The position numbers were made by a program, and so were the translations under genes. Of a stretch of DNA of 64,000 bases, positions 20,538 to 29,675 are shown one piece after another. Source of the stretch: Haladaptatus pallidirubidus. Its GTDB lineage: Archaea > Halobacteriota > Halobacteria > Halobacteriales > Haladaptataceae. Under the pieces are notes generated by a model. The model was not told the origin of the DNA, searched no databases, and saw only the letters and a list, made by a program, of their open reading frames with translations. Position 1 is the stretch's first letter. Every line of letters starts with the position of its first letter. The stretch spans positions 1,860,001 to 1,924,000 of the forward strand of contig NZ_CP085301.1 of NCBI RefSeq assembly GCF_020700235.1, written 5' to 3'.

Positions 20538-21158
20538 ATGGTCTCCATCGATTCGTCGTCTATCGGGCGAAAACTCCTCCTCGTCGCCCCGTTGATTCTC
20601 CTCGTTGCACTGACCCTCGCAGTTGGTTTCGTCGAACTACCGTGGAACGACGGCCTCGACGAGAAATCGGCCGAACCGACCGCGCTCGACCACTGCCGAA
20701 CGATTTCCGAGCCCGGTGAGTACGTTCTCACCGACGATTTCGGCGGCACGACCGGATTGGCGAGCAGTTGCCTCGTCATCAATTCGAGCGACGTTCGGAT
20801 AAACGGCTCCGGACACACCATGTTGGGGAGGGGGGTCACCGACTCCACGGGAATCGTGGTCGATAACAAATCCGGCGTCTCGAACGTGACGATTCATTCT
20901 GTTCGGGTCGAGCGGTGGAATCGCGCGATTCACCTCCGCAACGCTTCGGACGTGACGATTCGAAACGCGAGCACTGTTCGGAGCGCGACCGGAATCACGG
21001 TGTGGAACAGCACCGGCGTCACGGTGAAAAACACGTGGATCGCCCGCAATCTGTTCGGCGTCGTCGTTGACAACCGAAGCCAGCAGGTGAATCTCACGTC
21101 AGCTCGGTATCGCGATAACTCCGCCGCAAACAGCACGCGTGGGACGGGCGAAGTGTAG
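20538..21158 (+). CDS. Membrane-anchored right-handed beta-helix (NosD/PbH1-like) protein
   Basis: A 206-residue protein. Residues 10-33 are a single hydrophobic segment (KLLLVAPLILLVALTLAVGF), so it is exported and probably anchored by its N-terminus. HCRTISEPGEYVLTDD is the typical entry to haloarchaeal beta-helix domains, followed by repeated INSSDVRING, VSNVTIHSVRV, ASDVTIRNAS and STGVTVKNTW rungs. The repeats point to a short parallel beta-helix, possibly binding a polysaccharide. Family members are usually longer, so this may be a truncated version. The enzymatic function is unknown. Confidence 0.75.
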   Translation: MVSIDSSSIGRKLLLVAPLILLVALTLAVGFVELPWNDGLDEKSAEPTALDHCRTISEPGEYVLTDDFGGTTGLASSCLVINSSDVRINGSGHTMLGRGVTDSTGIVVDNKSGVSNVTIHSVRVERWNRAIHLRNASDVTIRNASTVRSATGITVWNSTGVTVKNTWIARNLFGVVVDNRSQQVNLTSARYRDNSAANSTRGTGEV

Positions 21159-21220
21159 CACGTAGCCGCCATTCGAGTTGCTTTCGTCACTCGGGTCGTT
21201 TCGTTATTTAAGATATTTCT

Positions 21221-22429
21221 TTACTCGGGCTGTTCCTCTCCGGGTGCCTGCTCCGCTTTTTTCTTGATGATATCCGCCCAATCCGGGTACTCCTTCCGCT
21301 CTTCGCCCTCGTACTCGGGGTCGCCGGACATGGCCTTGATACTGCTCGCATCGTCCAAATCCCACACTGCGCCATCTTCGTGAAACAATCCGTTGAGAAC
21401 GCCGTGTTCGCGGAGGTAGAGCGAGAACGCCGGTTTAACCATAAGCGACCAGAAGAAGTTCCCAATGCCGGATCGTTGAATCGTCGGCGCGAGTGAGGCA
21501 TAGTCGGGAACCGCGGCCTCGCCAGACACCTCCGCGAAGAATGTATCGCCGGGACGGATTCGCTGCCACTCGGAAAGCCACACCGGGGCACCGATCTTGT
21601 CCTGAATGTGGTTCGCCTGCCGCAACACGCCCTCATAGAGGTCTGTCGTCCGGGCGAAGTTGTAGTGGAACTGGAGGATGTCCATCCCCCATTCGAGATA
21701 GTCGGCGTTGTTCGCCAAACTGGTCGAACCCATCGAAAGCGGGAGTTCGCCCTGATATAGGGTGAGCGTTTTTGACATCTGCCGGAAAAACCGAATGTCT
21801 TTCTCATTCCAACCGGGTTCGTTAGTCAGTTCGATGGCCAGCAGTCGCTCGTCGTTGCGATAGCGCTCCATGAACTCGACAATAAAATCGCGCGGATCGT
21901 CCCACAGTGATTTGCTCGCCATAGTTCTCGTCGAGGGTGAGAACGCCTGCACCGCGGTTCGCGGATCGTCGTTGATGAGATTTTCGTAGGTAGGTTCGCG
22001 CCCTACGCTGTCGAACAGGCCGAGCAGCACGCGCATGCCATAGCTGTCGGCGGTGGAAAGGAAGTGTTCGAGCGCCTCCCAGTGCTCGTCGGGATGTTCG
22101 AGCCAGTATTCGTAGCTCATCCACGTCCGAATGGCGTTTAAGTTGACGCTGTCGGCGTAACCCAAATCCCGTTCGATGATTTCGGGGTCGTAATCCCGCC
22201 ACATCTGATATCGATTGAACGCCCGTGCGGGGATGTAAATAGCGCCGCGAACGTCCACTGGCGCGTCGGTTTCCGGCGGGAGGTTGACCGCGACGTGACG
22301 ATTCTTCTGGTTTCCGGTTCGGTTCGAAGTGGAGGTCCCGAATATCGTACTTCCGGTGATTGTCGGGAGTCCGCCAGCACTCGCACCGACACCGGCGAGA
22401 AACTGACGGCGACCAACTCGTCTGCTCAT
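21221..22429 (-). CDS. Tat-exported glycoside hydrolase, GH5/cellulase-like TIM barrel
   Basis: A 402-residue secreted enzyme. The N-terminus MSRRVGRRQFLAGVGASAGG is a Tat signal (RRQFL). The mature part has the clan GH-A pattern: GMRVLLGLFDS, LAIELTNEPGWNE carrying the acid/base Glu after Asn (NEP), and PVWLSEWQR carrying the probable nucleophile Glu. VRGAIYIPARAFNRYQMW near the N-terminus is a typical beta-1 strand opening. It probably acts on a mannan- or glucan-type polymer; the substrate cannot be told. It is isolated, with about 63 bp to the convergent beta-helix gene. Confidence 0.85.
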   Translation of the reverse strand: MSRRVGRRQFLAGVGASAGGLPTITGSTIFGTSTSNRTGNQKNRHVAVNLPPETDAPVDVRGAIYIPARAFNRYQMWRDYDPEIIERDLGYADSVNLNAIRTWMSYEYWLEHPDEHWEALEHFLSTADSYGMRVLLGLFDSVGREPTYENLINDDPRTAVQAFSPSTRTMASKSLWDDPRDFIVEFMERYRNDERLLAIELTNEPGWNEKDIRFFRQMSKTLTLYQGELPLSMGSTSLANNADYLEWGMDILQFHYNFARTTDLYEGVLRQANHIQDKIGAPVWLSEWQRIRPGDTFFAEVSGEAAVPDYASLAPTIQRSGIGNFFWSLMVKPAFSLYLREHGVLNGLFHEDGAVWDLDDASSIKAMSGDPEYEGEERKEYPDWADIIKKKAEQAPGEEQPE

Positions 22430-22645
22430 ACCTTGCGTTCACGCTCGAAGATGAACAAACTGTCCCTCGGTGACGGCTCCCTCGGGTTGAATCGATGAAA
22501 TCTGTGTGGTCGTGACACACCGGAGTGTAACCGACATCACAACGGCGCGGAATACTTTCTCGTCTCGAAATCTATATTGTACCGCCGGAAGAGATATTCC
22601 AAACAGTCGGAACAAGTATCACTGCTCAATTCGTTCGATTTTCGC

Positions 22646-23227
22646 ATGGTTGATGTAAGTGGGCATTTTGGGATGGCACTGTTGTTCGCCGGGCCAGCGT
22701 GGATCGTTTGGGGTCGGCGTGGGGCACTCGGATTTACGGCCTTCGCGCTGGTGACGGCGATGCTTCCGGACATGGATTTGCCCCTTCGGCACGTTCTTCT
22801 GGTCTCTCACCACGGTATCACGCACACGCTGTTGTTCGTCGGAATCGTAAGTATCCTCGGCGGAGCGGCCAACGCGCGCATTCTCACCGCACCGTTGAAC
22901 GCAAATCGGTGGATACGAGCACCGATATTCCGCCCGAAACGGTATTCGTTTTCGTAACCAGTGGTCTCCTCACGGGCGGTATCAGCCACATCTTTGCGGA
23001 CCTGCTTTCGGCACCCGACATCGCCGCCCGCTGTCGCCGTTCTGGCCGGTGTACAGCGACCCCGTCATCATCGACGTTATCTACTTGATTCGCCGTTCTG
23101 GAACTTCGGACTGCTCGCGGTGGCCATCGGGATACACTTTGTTCTCGCTGGAAATCGACGATACCCGCTCGACACGTGCTACCGACTGGGGGTTCCTGAT
23201 GACGTCCCGAACATTCGCACGATTTAG
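22646..23227 (+). pseudogene. Membrane-bound metal-dependent hydrolase (DUF457/YdjM family), frameshifted
   Basis: The first frame encodes MVDVSGHFGMALLFAGPAW through VTAMLPDMDLPL and SHHGITHTLLF, with the GH, PDxD and HHGxTH metal-ligand motifs of DUF457. It then shifts near 22910 to a frame encoding TSGLLTGGISHIFADLLS (another metal motif), again near 23030 to PVYSDPVIIDVIY, and near 23090 to SPFWNFGLLAVAIGIHFVLA. Joined, these make one normal-length protein. At least three frameshifts mean it cannot be expressed whole. Confidence 0.8.
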
Positions 23228-23602
23228 GACGAACGTAACCCATTCATTTCGTTCATCGACGGTTCGCGTGCGTCGCAACCGGTATCGCGTTTCACCCATC
23301 AAATCCCCATTTTTCGCCGTCTTAGCTGGTTTCTAACCCGTTTCGACTGTTCGTGAACCGAAAACGGTCGATGGTGCTGATAAGGCCTGCCAGTACATAC
23401 ACGAGTGCGCCGATCCCGGCGCAAGAGAAACGAAACGACACACGACGCGAGAGAAACGAAACGACACACGACGCGAGAGAAACGGCGAAACAAAGCGACA
23501 CAGTACGACAATGCGATTCGTCCGAGTTAGGAATTTGAGTCATCCGACCTGCCGACCTGAACTGCCGCAAAAACAGTCTCTTCCCCCCTTCGGCCTTCCA
23601 CC
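23228..23602. other. Intergenic region with short tandem repeats
   Basis: 375 bases without a convincing gene. A minus-strand frame ending near 23322 encodes one hydrophobic stretch (GIGALVYVLAGLIS) and might be a remnant of a small membrane protein. The 26-bp tandem repeat at 23425-23500 lies here. Confidence 0.4.
23425..23500. repeat. 26-bp tandem repeat, two perfect copies and one degenerate
   Basis: GAGAAACGAAACGACACACG is the first 20 bases of the unit. Copies start at 23425 and 23451, and a diverged copy at 23477. The length is not a multiple of three, and no expressed frame spans it convincingly. Confidence 0.8.
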
Positions 23603-23767
23603 ATGAAAGTTACGCCACAGTTGCTCAAAGAATTGCTCACGATTGTCACTATGCTTACGACGTTCGTCAACACGATGACAGAGATGGCACATATCACGAA
23701 CACGCGAATCGTCATCGTCGTTCTGCTGGCCTGCCTCCTCGGATTGACCTTGTTGATGCGAGAGTGA
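23603..23767 (+). CDS. Possible small single-pass membrane protein (54 residues)
   Basis: ATG at 23603 opens a 54-residue frame: an amphipathic start (MKVTPQLLKELLTIVTMLTT) followed by TRIVIVVLLACLLGLTLLM, a clear membrane segment at the C-terminus. No homologue is recognised. It precedes the antiporter gene by about 110 bp in the same direction and could be co-transcribed. Confidence 0.4.
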   Translation: MKVTPQLLKELLTIVTMLTTFVNTMTEMAHITNTRIVIVVLLACLLGLTLLMRE

Positions 23768-23880
23768 GTAACGAGTGAACGGCCGATGACGCACGAGCGA
23801 GAAAATCGAGCACCATCGACCGTCATGCCCACAAGAGTATTTCAGTCAGGTTGTCGAATAGGGTATCGGGAGGGGTGTCA

Positions 23881-26244
23881 GTGCTTATCATCGATTCGAG
23901 TAGCGTCGTTCCACCGCTCGCAGGCCACGAGCTGCTCTTTCTGTTCGGGCAGTTGTTCATTCTCCTATTCACGGCCCGCGTTCTTGGCGAAGTAGCTAGA
24001 TACTTCGATTTTCCGTCGGTGTTGGGCGAACTGCTCGCGGGTATTGTCCTCGGACCGTCAATACTCGGAGCGCTCTTTCCGGGTCTTTTCGTAGCGTTGT
24101 TTCCGCCCAACCCAGCGCAGTATCACCTGATCGAAGCGGTTTCGTGGCTCGGGCTGCTCATGCTGTTGGTCGTCACCGGCTTCGAAACCGACCTCGACCT
24201 CATCGCCAGTCGGGCCCGCAGAGCCACCTCGATTGCGAGCGCGAGCATCGTTGTCCCGTTCGTCCTCGGATTCGGTATCGCGTGGGTGCTTCCGTCGACG
24301 TTCCTCACGGCGGACGGAAACCGGTTCGTGTTCAGCCTCTTCATCGCGACCGCGCTCTCCATCTCCGCGATTCCCGTCATCGCAAAAATTCTCCTCGACC
24401 TCGGTATCATCGAGCGCGAAATCAGCCAGTTGACCATCGCCTCGGGGATGATAAATGACACTGTCGGCTGGATTCTCCTCGCCGTCGTCGCCGGACTCGC
24501 GCGCGGCACCGAGGAAACGGCGATAACGACCGCGGGGACGACGATTATCTCCCTCGCTATTTTCCTCCTGTTGTCGTTTACCGTCGGCCTCCGCCTCGTT
24601 TCCCGCCTCATTCGCTGGGTCGATAGCACGTTCAACAGCGACCTCTCGCTCGTCACGACGGTTATGATTCTCGCGCTGGGCGTCGGGACGCTTACGCACG
24701 CGCTCAGGCTGGAGGCCGTCCTCGGCGCGTTCGTCGTCGGCGTTCTCGTCGGGCGGGTGAATCGGTTCGACCAAGGGGTTCGTCACGTCTTCGAAGTCAT
24801 CACGCTGGGTATCTTCGCCCCAATATTTTTCGCCACGGCGGGACTCCGCGTCGATTTGACGGCCCTCACGACGCCGTCGATACTGCTCGTCTGTGCCGTC
24901 GTGTTAGCCGTCGCCATCGCCGGAAAGTTCATCGGCGCGTTCGTCGGTGCGCGCGGTGCTGGACTGTCGAACTGGGAAGGCATCGCAATCGGGGCGGGAT
25001 TGAACGCCCGCGGTGCGCTGGAAATCATCGTCGCAACCGTCGGCCTCAGCCTCGGCGTGTTAACCGAGACGATGTATACGATAATCGTCGTCATCGCCAT
25101 CGTTACTTCGCTGTTCGCGCCGCCGATTCTCCGCTTCGCCATCGATCACATCGAACTTTCGGGCGAAGAAGAGCGACGGTTACAGCGCAAACAACGAGAT
25201 GAACAGAGCTTTTTGGGGTCGGTCTCGCGTGTCCTGCTCCCGACGCGCTGTAGCGTCCACGCCCAACTCGCCGCACAGTTGCTGGGGCACATCGGCCGAA
25301 ATCGAGATATTGAAGTGACGAACATGTACGTCGTCGGCGCGAGCGAATCGAAAGGTAGTTCGATAGTCAGCCGAATACGCCGACGCCTCTCCAAACACGG
25401 TTCGAATACGCCCGATCCGCGGAGTAATGGTGGCTCCTCGGCTAGAAATCACACCGAAAACGCCGTCGCAGAGAACTGTCTCGACATCGCCACGCAACAG
25501 CTATCGCTTTCCGAGGAGATGGTTCACAATCGCGTTCGTCCCAGACGGGGGCCAGTCGGCGAGACCGTCACCCAGGAACTCCACCGAGGATACGACTTCT
25601 TGGTGCTCGGGATGGGAACCGAGAATGGCGAAGCCGGCCGCGAAACAAGAGACGGTGGAATGAAAACGGAGAATGGCGAAACGGGTCGTAGACCCGGGGA
25701 TGGCAACGGACGACCGCTGTTCGACCTCGGTATCGAAGACGTGCTTCAAGCGACATCGACGCCCGTTATGGCCGTGAACGCCAACGTCGATAGCGGAAAC
25801 GGGCCGCTCGACTCGGTTCCGATTCGACGAATTCTCGTCCCAACGGTCGGAACCGAATTCAGCCGTCACGCCGCCGAAATCGCCTTCGAAATCGCGCTCG
25901 ACTGCAACGCATTGGTGGAAGTCGTGCACGTCATCGACCTCAGGCGACTCCAAGAACTGTTCGTCGGCGAGGCGGACGTGTCCGAGGCGGTCGAAATCGG
26001 CACTGAAATCGCCGATCGAGAAGCGATGCTCGGTCGGCAACTCGGTGCGAACGTGCTGACCGACGTGCTTATGGACGACCATCCGGAGCGCGCGATAATC
26101 AACCGAGCGACGACGAACGAGGTCGACCTCATCGTTCTCGGAAGCGAACTCCGGTCGCTCTCACAGCGCGCGTTTTTCGGCTATCACGTCGAATACGTGC
26201 TGAAAAATGCGCCCTGCTCGGTCGCGGTGGTAAGCTCCCGGTAG
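23881..26244 (+). CDS. CPA2-family cation/proton antiporter fused to a UspA domain
   Basis: A 787-residue protein. Residues 10-430 are a KefB/NapA-type antiporter with about 12 membrane segments (FPSVLGELLAGIVLGP, VTGFETDLDLI, SGMINDTVGWILLAVVAG, ARGALEIIVATVGLSLGVL). The NDT in SGMINDT is the conserved ion-site region. The cytoplasmic tail after residue 430 ends in a universal-stress-type fold (RRILVPTVGTEFSRHAAEIA through VDLIVLGSELRSLSQRAFFG). Between them is a linker with a duplicated MGTENGEAGRETRDGG/MKTENGETGRRPGDG segment. GTG at 23881 is chosen because GGAGG (23869-23873) lies 7 nt upstream; a longer TTG start at 23851 is possible. It probably exports Na+ or K+ under control of a ligand on the UspA part. 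Confidence 0.87.
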   Translation: MLIIDSSSVVPPLAGHELLFLFGQLFILLFTARVLGEVARYFDFPSVLGELLAGIVLGPSILGALFPGLFVALFPPNPAQYHLIEAVSWLGLLMLLVVTGFETDLDLIASRARRATSIASASIVVPFVLGFGIAWVLPSTFLTADGNRFVFSLFIATALSISAIPVIAKILLDLGIIEREISQLTIASGMINDTVGWILLAVVAGLARGTEETAITTAGTTIISLAIFLLLSFTVGLRLVSRLIRWVDSTFNSDLSLVTTVMILALGVGTLTHALRLEAVLGAFVVGVLVGRVNRFDQGVRHVFEVITLGIFAPIFFATAGLRVDLTALTTPSILLVCAVVLAVAIAGKFIGAFVGARGAGLSNWEGIAIGAGLNARGALEIIVATVGLSLGVLTETMYTIIVVIAIVTSLFAPPILRFAIDHIELSGEEERRLQRKQRDEQSFLGSVSRVLLPTRCSVHAQLAAQLLGHIGRNRDIEVTNMYVVGASESKGSSIVSRIRRRLSKHGSNTPDPRSNGGSSARNHTENAVAENCLDIATQQLSLSEEMVHNRVRPRRGPVGETVTQELHRGYDFLVLGMGTENGEAGRETRDGGMKTENGETGRRPGDGNGRPLFDLGIEDVLQATSTPVMAVNANVDSGNGPLDSVPIRRILVPTVGTEFSRHAAEIAFEIALDCNALVEVVHVIDLRRLQELFVGEADVSEAVEIGTEIADREAMLGRQLGANVLTDVLMDDHPERAIINRATTNEVDLIVLGSELRSLSQRAFFGYHVEYVLKNAPCSVAVVSSR

Positions 26245-26367
26245 GACGCGAAACATTCGGCCGGAACGTTTCGGTCATCACCGTCGAGATTGAGATAATC
26301 GTTCCGCGAAGGGCATTTCTCGAAAAGATTCATACGCGAACAGCGACTCAAATCTAGTGCGAACTGA

Positions 26368-27147
26368 ATGGGGGATGTTAGCATGGAGGATTCAAACGAC
26401 ACGGATGACGCACTTCGCACAGATGGTTCAATCATCGTTCCGCCGGACGATGAATCACCAACGTGGCTCGAACGCAAGCAACGAACGCAGGGACTAGCTC
26501 GCCTAACCTACGAATATTTCGAGCACGCGCGCTACGAAGACCAGCAGTTGCGACAGGACTCCAGCTACGTCGAGCGTGACGTGCTGGCGTTTCCGACGTG
26601 GCCCCACGAGATGATTCGCAACCTCTCCATCGTGAGCTTTTTCGTCGGAATGATTCTGTTTCTCTCCGCGACGCTTCCGCCTCATCTCGGCCCACCGGCC
26701 GACCCGAGTTCGACGCCGCTCATCATCCTTCCCGACTGGTATCTGTACTGGTCGTTCGGCCTGCTAAAACTCGGGCCGCTGAACCCGGAGCTCACCGTCC
26801 TCGGCGGGGATAAGCTGATGGCCGACCGAACCTACGGCGTCATCGCGAACATCGTCGTCGTCGGCGTCATCGCCATCGTCCCGTTCCTGAACAAAGGAAG
26901 CGCCCGGCGACCGGTCGAAGAGCCGTTCTGGGCCGCGGTCGGCGTGTTCGGCGTTATTTTCGCCATCACGATTAGCGCCTTCGCGGTACAGAACCTCGTC
27001 CCCATCGACGCGAACTTGCTCTTCGACCTCACGATGCTCCTTCCGTTCGTCGGCGGGCTCATGACCTACGCGATTCTCAAATCGATGCGCGAGGGATACA
27101 TGTTCGAACTCAACCGACGCTACTACCGACTGCGCCCACCGAAGTGA
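26368..27147 (+). CDS. Cytochrome b/b6 C-terminal (PetD-like) membrane protein
   Basis: A 259-residue protein with an acidic N-terminus of about 90 residues, then membrane segments near 95-112, 155-180, 190-212 and 220-240. LPDWYLYWSFGLLK contains the PDWY variant of the PEWY motif that lines the quinol-oxidation site of cytochrome b. This region corresponds to the C-terminal half (subunit IV) of cytochrome bc complexes. The heme-binding N-terminal half and the Rieske subunit are not next to it, so a partner elsewhere must be assumed. A second start at 26383 is possible. It follows the antiporter gene in the same direction with 123 bp between. Confidence 0.7.
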   Translation: MGDVSMEDSNDTDDALRTDGSIIVPPDDESPTWLERKQRTQGLARLTYEYFEHARYEDQQLRQDSSYVERDVLAFPTWPHEMIRNLSIVSFFVGMILFLSATLPPHLGPPADPSSTPLIILPDWYLYWSFGLLKLGPLNPELTVLGGDKLMADRTYGVIANIVVVGVIAIVPFLNKGSARRPVEEPFWAAVGVFGVIFAITISAFAVQNLVPIDANLLFDLTMLLPFVGGLMTYAILKSMREGYMFELNRRYYRLRPPK

Positions 27148-27196
27148 GCGCGGTCGGGCGGTATCGTTGGAAAACCGACGGAAACCGAGCCTCCGC

Positions 27197-28018
27197 TCAG
27201 TCGATGGTACCCAAACGACCCGGCGCGCCTCCGGCGACGCCGGGTCGCCGAAGCGCGTCCCAGAGCGTCGCTTGATTGCTCGTTACGACCGGAATTCCGA
27301 GGTCGGCTTCGAGCGCTTCTATCGACGGAAACGTCCGGTAGTTCGTGCAGGAGACGAACACGGCGTCTACGGAGTCGGCGAGCGGTTTCGAATCGCCTGC
27401 CGACTCCGACTTCGAGTTCGAAGTCGGTTCAGAATCTGATTTTGAACTCGACTCCGACCGGGAACTCGAATCCGAATTTAGTTCGAGTTCCGAAACGACT
27501 TTCCGAACCTGTCGGTAGGTGTCTTCGGGTCGCAGCGTCCCGATTCCGATGTTCGCCTCGATTCCGCGTCCGTCCAGTTCGACCACGTCGAATCCGGCGT
27601 CGTTCAAGTACGATTCCTCGCGGTCGTTCAGTTCGTCGGTGTACGGCGTCACGACCGCGATTCGTTCGGCGTCGAGCGCCCGCAGCGCGCGTTTGACCGA
27701 CAGCGCGGTGGCGACCGCGGGCACTTCCGCCGTCTCCGACAGCGACCGTTCGAGGTCGCCGTCGAATCCGCTTCCGTGCAGGAGGCTTCCGGTCGTGCAG
27801 GCGTAGGCCACCACGTCCACGTTCGCGTGGGCGAGTCGCTCCGCGCAGGCGACCGCATCGTCCGCCATCGAATCCAGCTCCGCCACGGTCACCGATTCGA
27901 GGGGCATCCGGGCCGCGTGAAGGCTCACGCCGTCGGGGAGCGCCCGCCGAAACTCGCCTTCGACGGTCGTGTTCGAGGACGGGACGACGACGCCGAGACG
28001 GGCGCGCCAGCCGAACAT
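27197..28018 (-). CDS. Asp/Glu/hydantoin racemase or maleate isomerase family protein
   Basis: About 273 residues, last gene of the hyu operon. LGVVVPSSNTTVEGEF at the N-terminus and YACTTGSLLHG (first catalytic Cys), then VFVSCTNYRTF (second catalytic Cys), are the family marks of maleate cis-trans isomerase, arylmalonate decarboxylase and hydantoin racemase relatives. Between them a serine/glutamate-rich insertion of about 30 residues (SDSSSRSESSSKSDSEPTS and onward) interrupts the fold and looks like a simple-sequence expansion. Context favours racemising or isomerising a hydantoin-derived acid. The start at 28018 (MFGWRARLG) is preferred to 28027. Confidence 0.8.
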   Translation of the reverse strand: MFGWRARLGVVVPSSNTTVEGEFRRALPDGVSLHAARMPLESVTVAELDSMADDAVACAERLAHANVDVVAYACTTGSLLHGSGFDGDLERSLSETAEVPAVATALSVKRALRALDAERIAVVTPYTDELNDREESYLNDAGFDVVELDGRGIEANIGIGTLRPEDTYRQVRKVVSELELNSDSSSRSESSSKSDSEPTSNSKSESAGDSKPLADSVDAVFVSCTNYRTFPSIEALEADLGIPVVTSNQATLWDALRRPGVAGGAPGRLGTID

Positions 28019-28046
28019 TATCGCCACCTCCGTTCCCGATTTTCGC

Positions 28047-29675
28047 TCATTCGTCCCGCTCCATTTTTTCGTCCTTACGGTCGCGTTCGATCTCCGCCGG
28101 GTCGCGTTCGTCGGCGAATCCGTGGCCGCCGCCGCCCGGCGTGGCGACGGTAATCGTCGTCCCGGAAGATACGTCGCGCGTCGTCTTCGCCGGAACGAGT
28201 TCGCCCGAAATGCGGTTCTCGCCCGGCTCGCCGTCCTCTCCGCCCGCGATGCCTCGCGGAGCGACTCGACGGCGTTCGGTCAGCAGGGACACCGTTGCGT
28301 CCGCTTCGACCGTAACGGAACGAACGACGCCGAGGCCGCCCCGGTGTTCGCCGCGCCCGCCGCTGTTTTCGCGGAGCCCGTACTCCTCCACGAACAGCGG
28401 ATATTCGGCTTCGAGCGCCTCGACCGGCGTGTTCAGCGTGTTGGTCATCCCGACCTGCACGCCGTCCATGCCGTCCTTCGTCGGCCTGCCGCCGAATCCA
28501 CCGGCGATGGTTTCGTAATAGGTAAAGCCGTCGTCGCCGCCGCCCCGACTTCCGATGGTGAGGTTGTTCATCGTTCCCTGCCCCTGCGCGGGAACGCGAT
28601 CGGGTGCCGCCTCCGCGAACGCGGTGAACACCACGTCGGTTACGCGCTGGCTGGTTTCGACGTTGCCGCCGACGACCGCCGCGGGAGGCCGGGGATTCAG
28701 CAGCGACCTCTCGGGAACAGACACTGAAATCGGGTCGTAACAGCCCTGATTCGGCGGAATTTCCGGGTCGGTCACGCACCGGATGACGAAGTACACCGCG
28801 CTTTTGGCGACCGCCAGCGGCGCGTTCACGTTTCCGGCGACCTGTTCCGCGGTTCCGGCGAAATCGACCTCGATTCGGTCGCCGTCGACCGTCACCGACA
28901 CCTCGATTGGAATCTCATCGTCCGTGACGCCGTCGCCCTCCATCACGTCGCGGGCGCGGAACTCCCCGTCCGGCAGGTCGGCGAGTTCCGCGCTGATGCG
29001 TTCGCGTGAGTAGTTCATCACCGCGTCGAAGGCAGAGACGACGCGGGTTTCGCCGTGTTCTTCCACGAGGTCGCCGAGTCGCTCTTCCGCCCGTTCGTTG
29101 GCCGCGATTTGCGCGCGGATGTCCGCCTTGCGTTCGCCGGGATTCCGGACGTTCGCGAGCAGGAGGTTCATCACGTCGTCGTTCACGTCGCCGCCCGTTA
29201 CAAGTCGAACCGGCGGCAGTCGGATTCCCTCTTGATAGATTTCCCGCGCTCCGGCGGGCATGCTTCCAGGGGTCATCCCGCCCACGTCGGCGTGGTGCGC
29301 GCGGGAACCCGCGTAGCCGAGAATCTCACCGTCGATAGAAACCGGTGATACCATCGTCACGTCGGGGAGGTGGGTTCCGCCTTCGAACGGGTCGTTTAGC
29401 ACGAACACGTCGCCGGGTTCCGGGTCGTACGAAAGCACCGTCGTCACCGCCGCGGGCATCGCACCAAGGTGAACCGGGATGTGTTCGGCCTGCGCGACGA
29501 GTCGCCCCTCGGCGTCGAAGAGGGCCGTGGAGCAGTCTCGGCGCTCCTTGATGTTCGGCGAGTACGACGACGTGATGAGCACGTGGCCCATCTCCTCGGC
29601 GACGCTCTCGAACTGATTGCGCATGATTTCGAGCGTCACCGGGTCGATGTCCGCCGCCGATTCAGTTCCGCTCAT
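28047..29675 (-). CDS. hyuB: Hydantoinase B / oxoprolinase-type beta subunit
   Basis: A 542-residue subunit of an ATP-dependent hydantoinase, N-methylhydantoinase, oxoprolinase or acetone-carboxylase-type enzyme. It opens DIDPVTLEIMRNQFESVAEE, continues with HIPVHLGAMP, FVLNDPFEGGTHLPD and SRAHHADVGGMTPGSMP, and ends with the glycine-rich GTTITVATPGGGGHG, all diagnostic of HyuB. Its start overlaps the hyuA stop by 4 nt, so the two are made together. Substrates in this family are cyclic amides or ketones; which one cannot be read from sequence. Confidence 0.93.
   Translation of the reverse strand: MSGTESAADIDPVTLEIMRNQFESVAEEMGHVLITSSYSPNIKERRDCSTALFDAEGRLVAQAEHIPVHLGAMPAAVTTVLSYDPEPGDVFVLNDPFEGGTHLPDVTMVSPVSIDGEILGYAGSRAHHADVGGMTPGSMPAGAREIYQEGIRLPPVRLVTGGDVNDDVMNLLLANVRNPGERKADIRAQIAANERAEERLGDLVEEHGETRVVSAFDAVMNYSRERISAELADLPDGEFRARDVMEGDGVTDDEIPIEVSVTVDGDRIEVDFAGTAEQVAGNVNAPLAVAKSAVYFVIRCVTDPEIPPNQGCYDPISVSVPERSLLNPRPPAAVVGGNVETSQRVTDVVFTAFAEAAPDRVPAQGQGTMNNLTIGSRGGGDDGFTYYETIAGGFGGRPTKDGMDGVQVGMTNTLNTPVEALEAEYPLFVEEYGLRENSGGRGEHRGGLGVVRSVTVEADATVSLLTERRRVAPRGIAGGEDGEPGENRISGELVPAKTTRDVSSGTTITVATPGGGGHGFADERDPAEIERDRKDEKMERDE

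Noticed and set aside
23299..23570. Minus-strand frames with a hydrophobic stretch near 23350-23400
   Set aside because: They run through the 26-bp repeat, which would encode Cys/Val/Ser-rich peptide, and two frames are equally open; at most a gene remnant.
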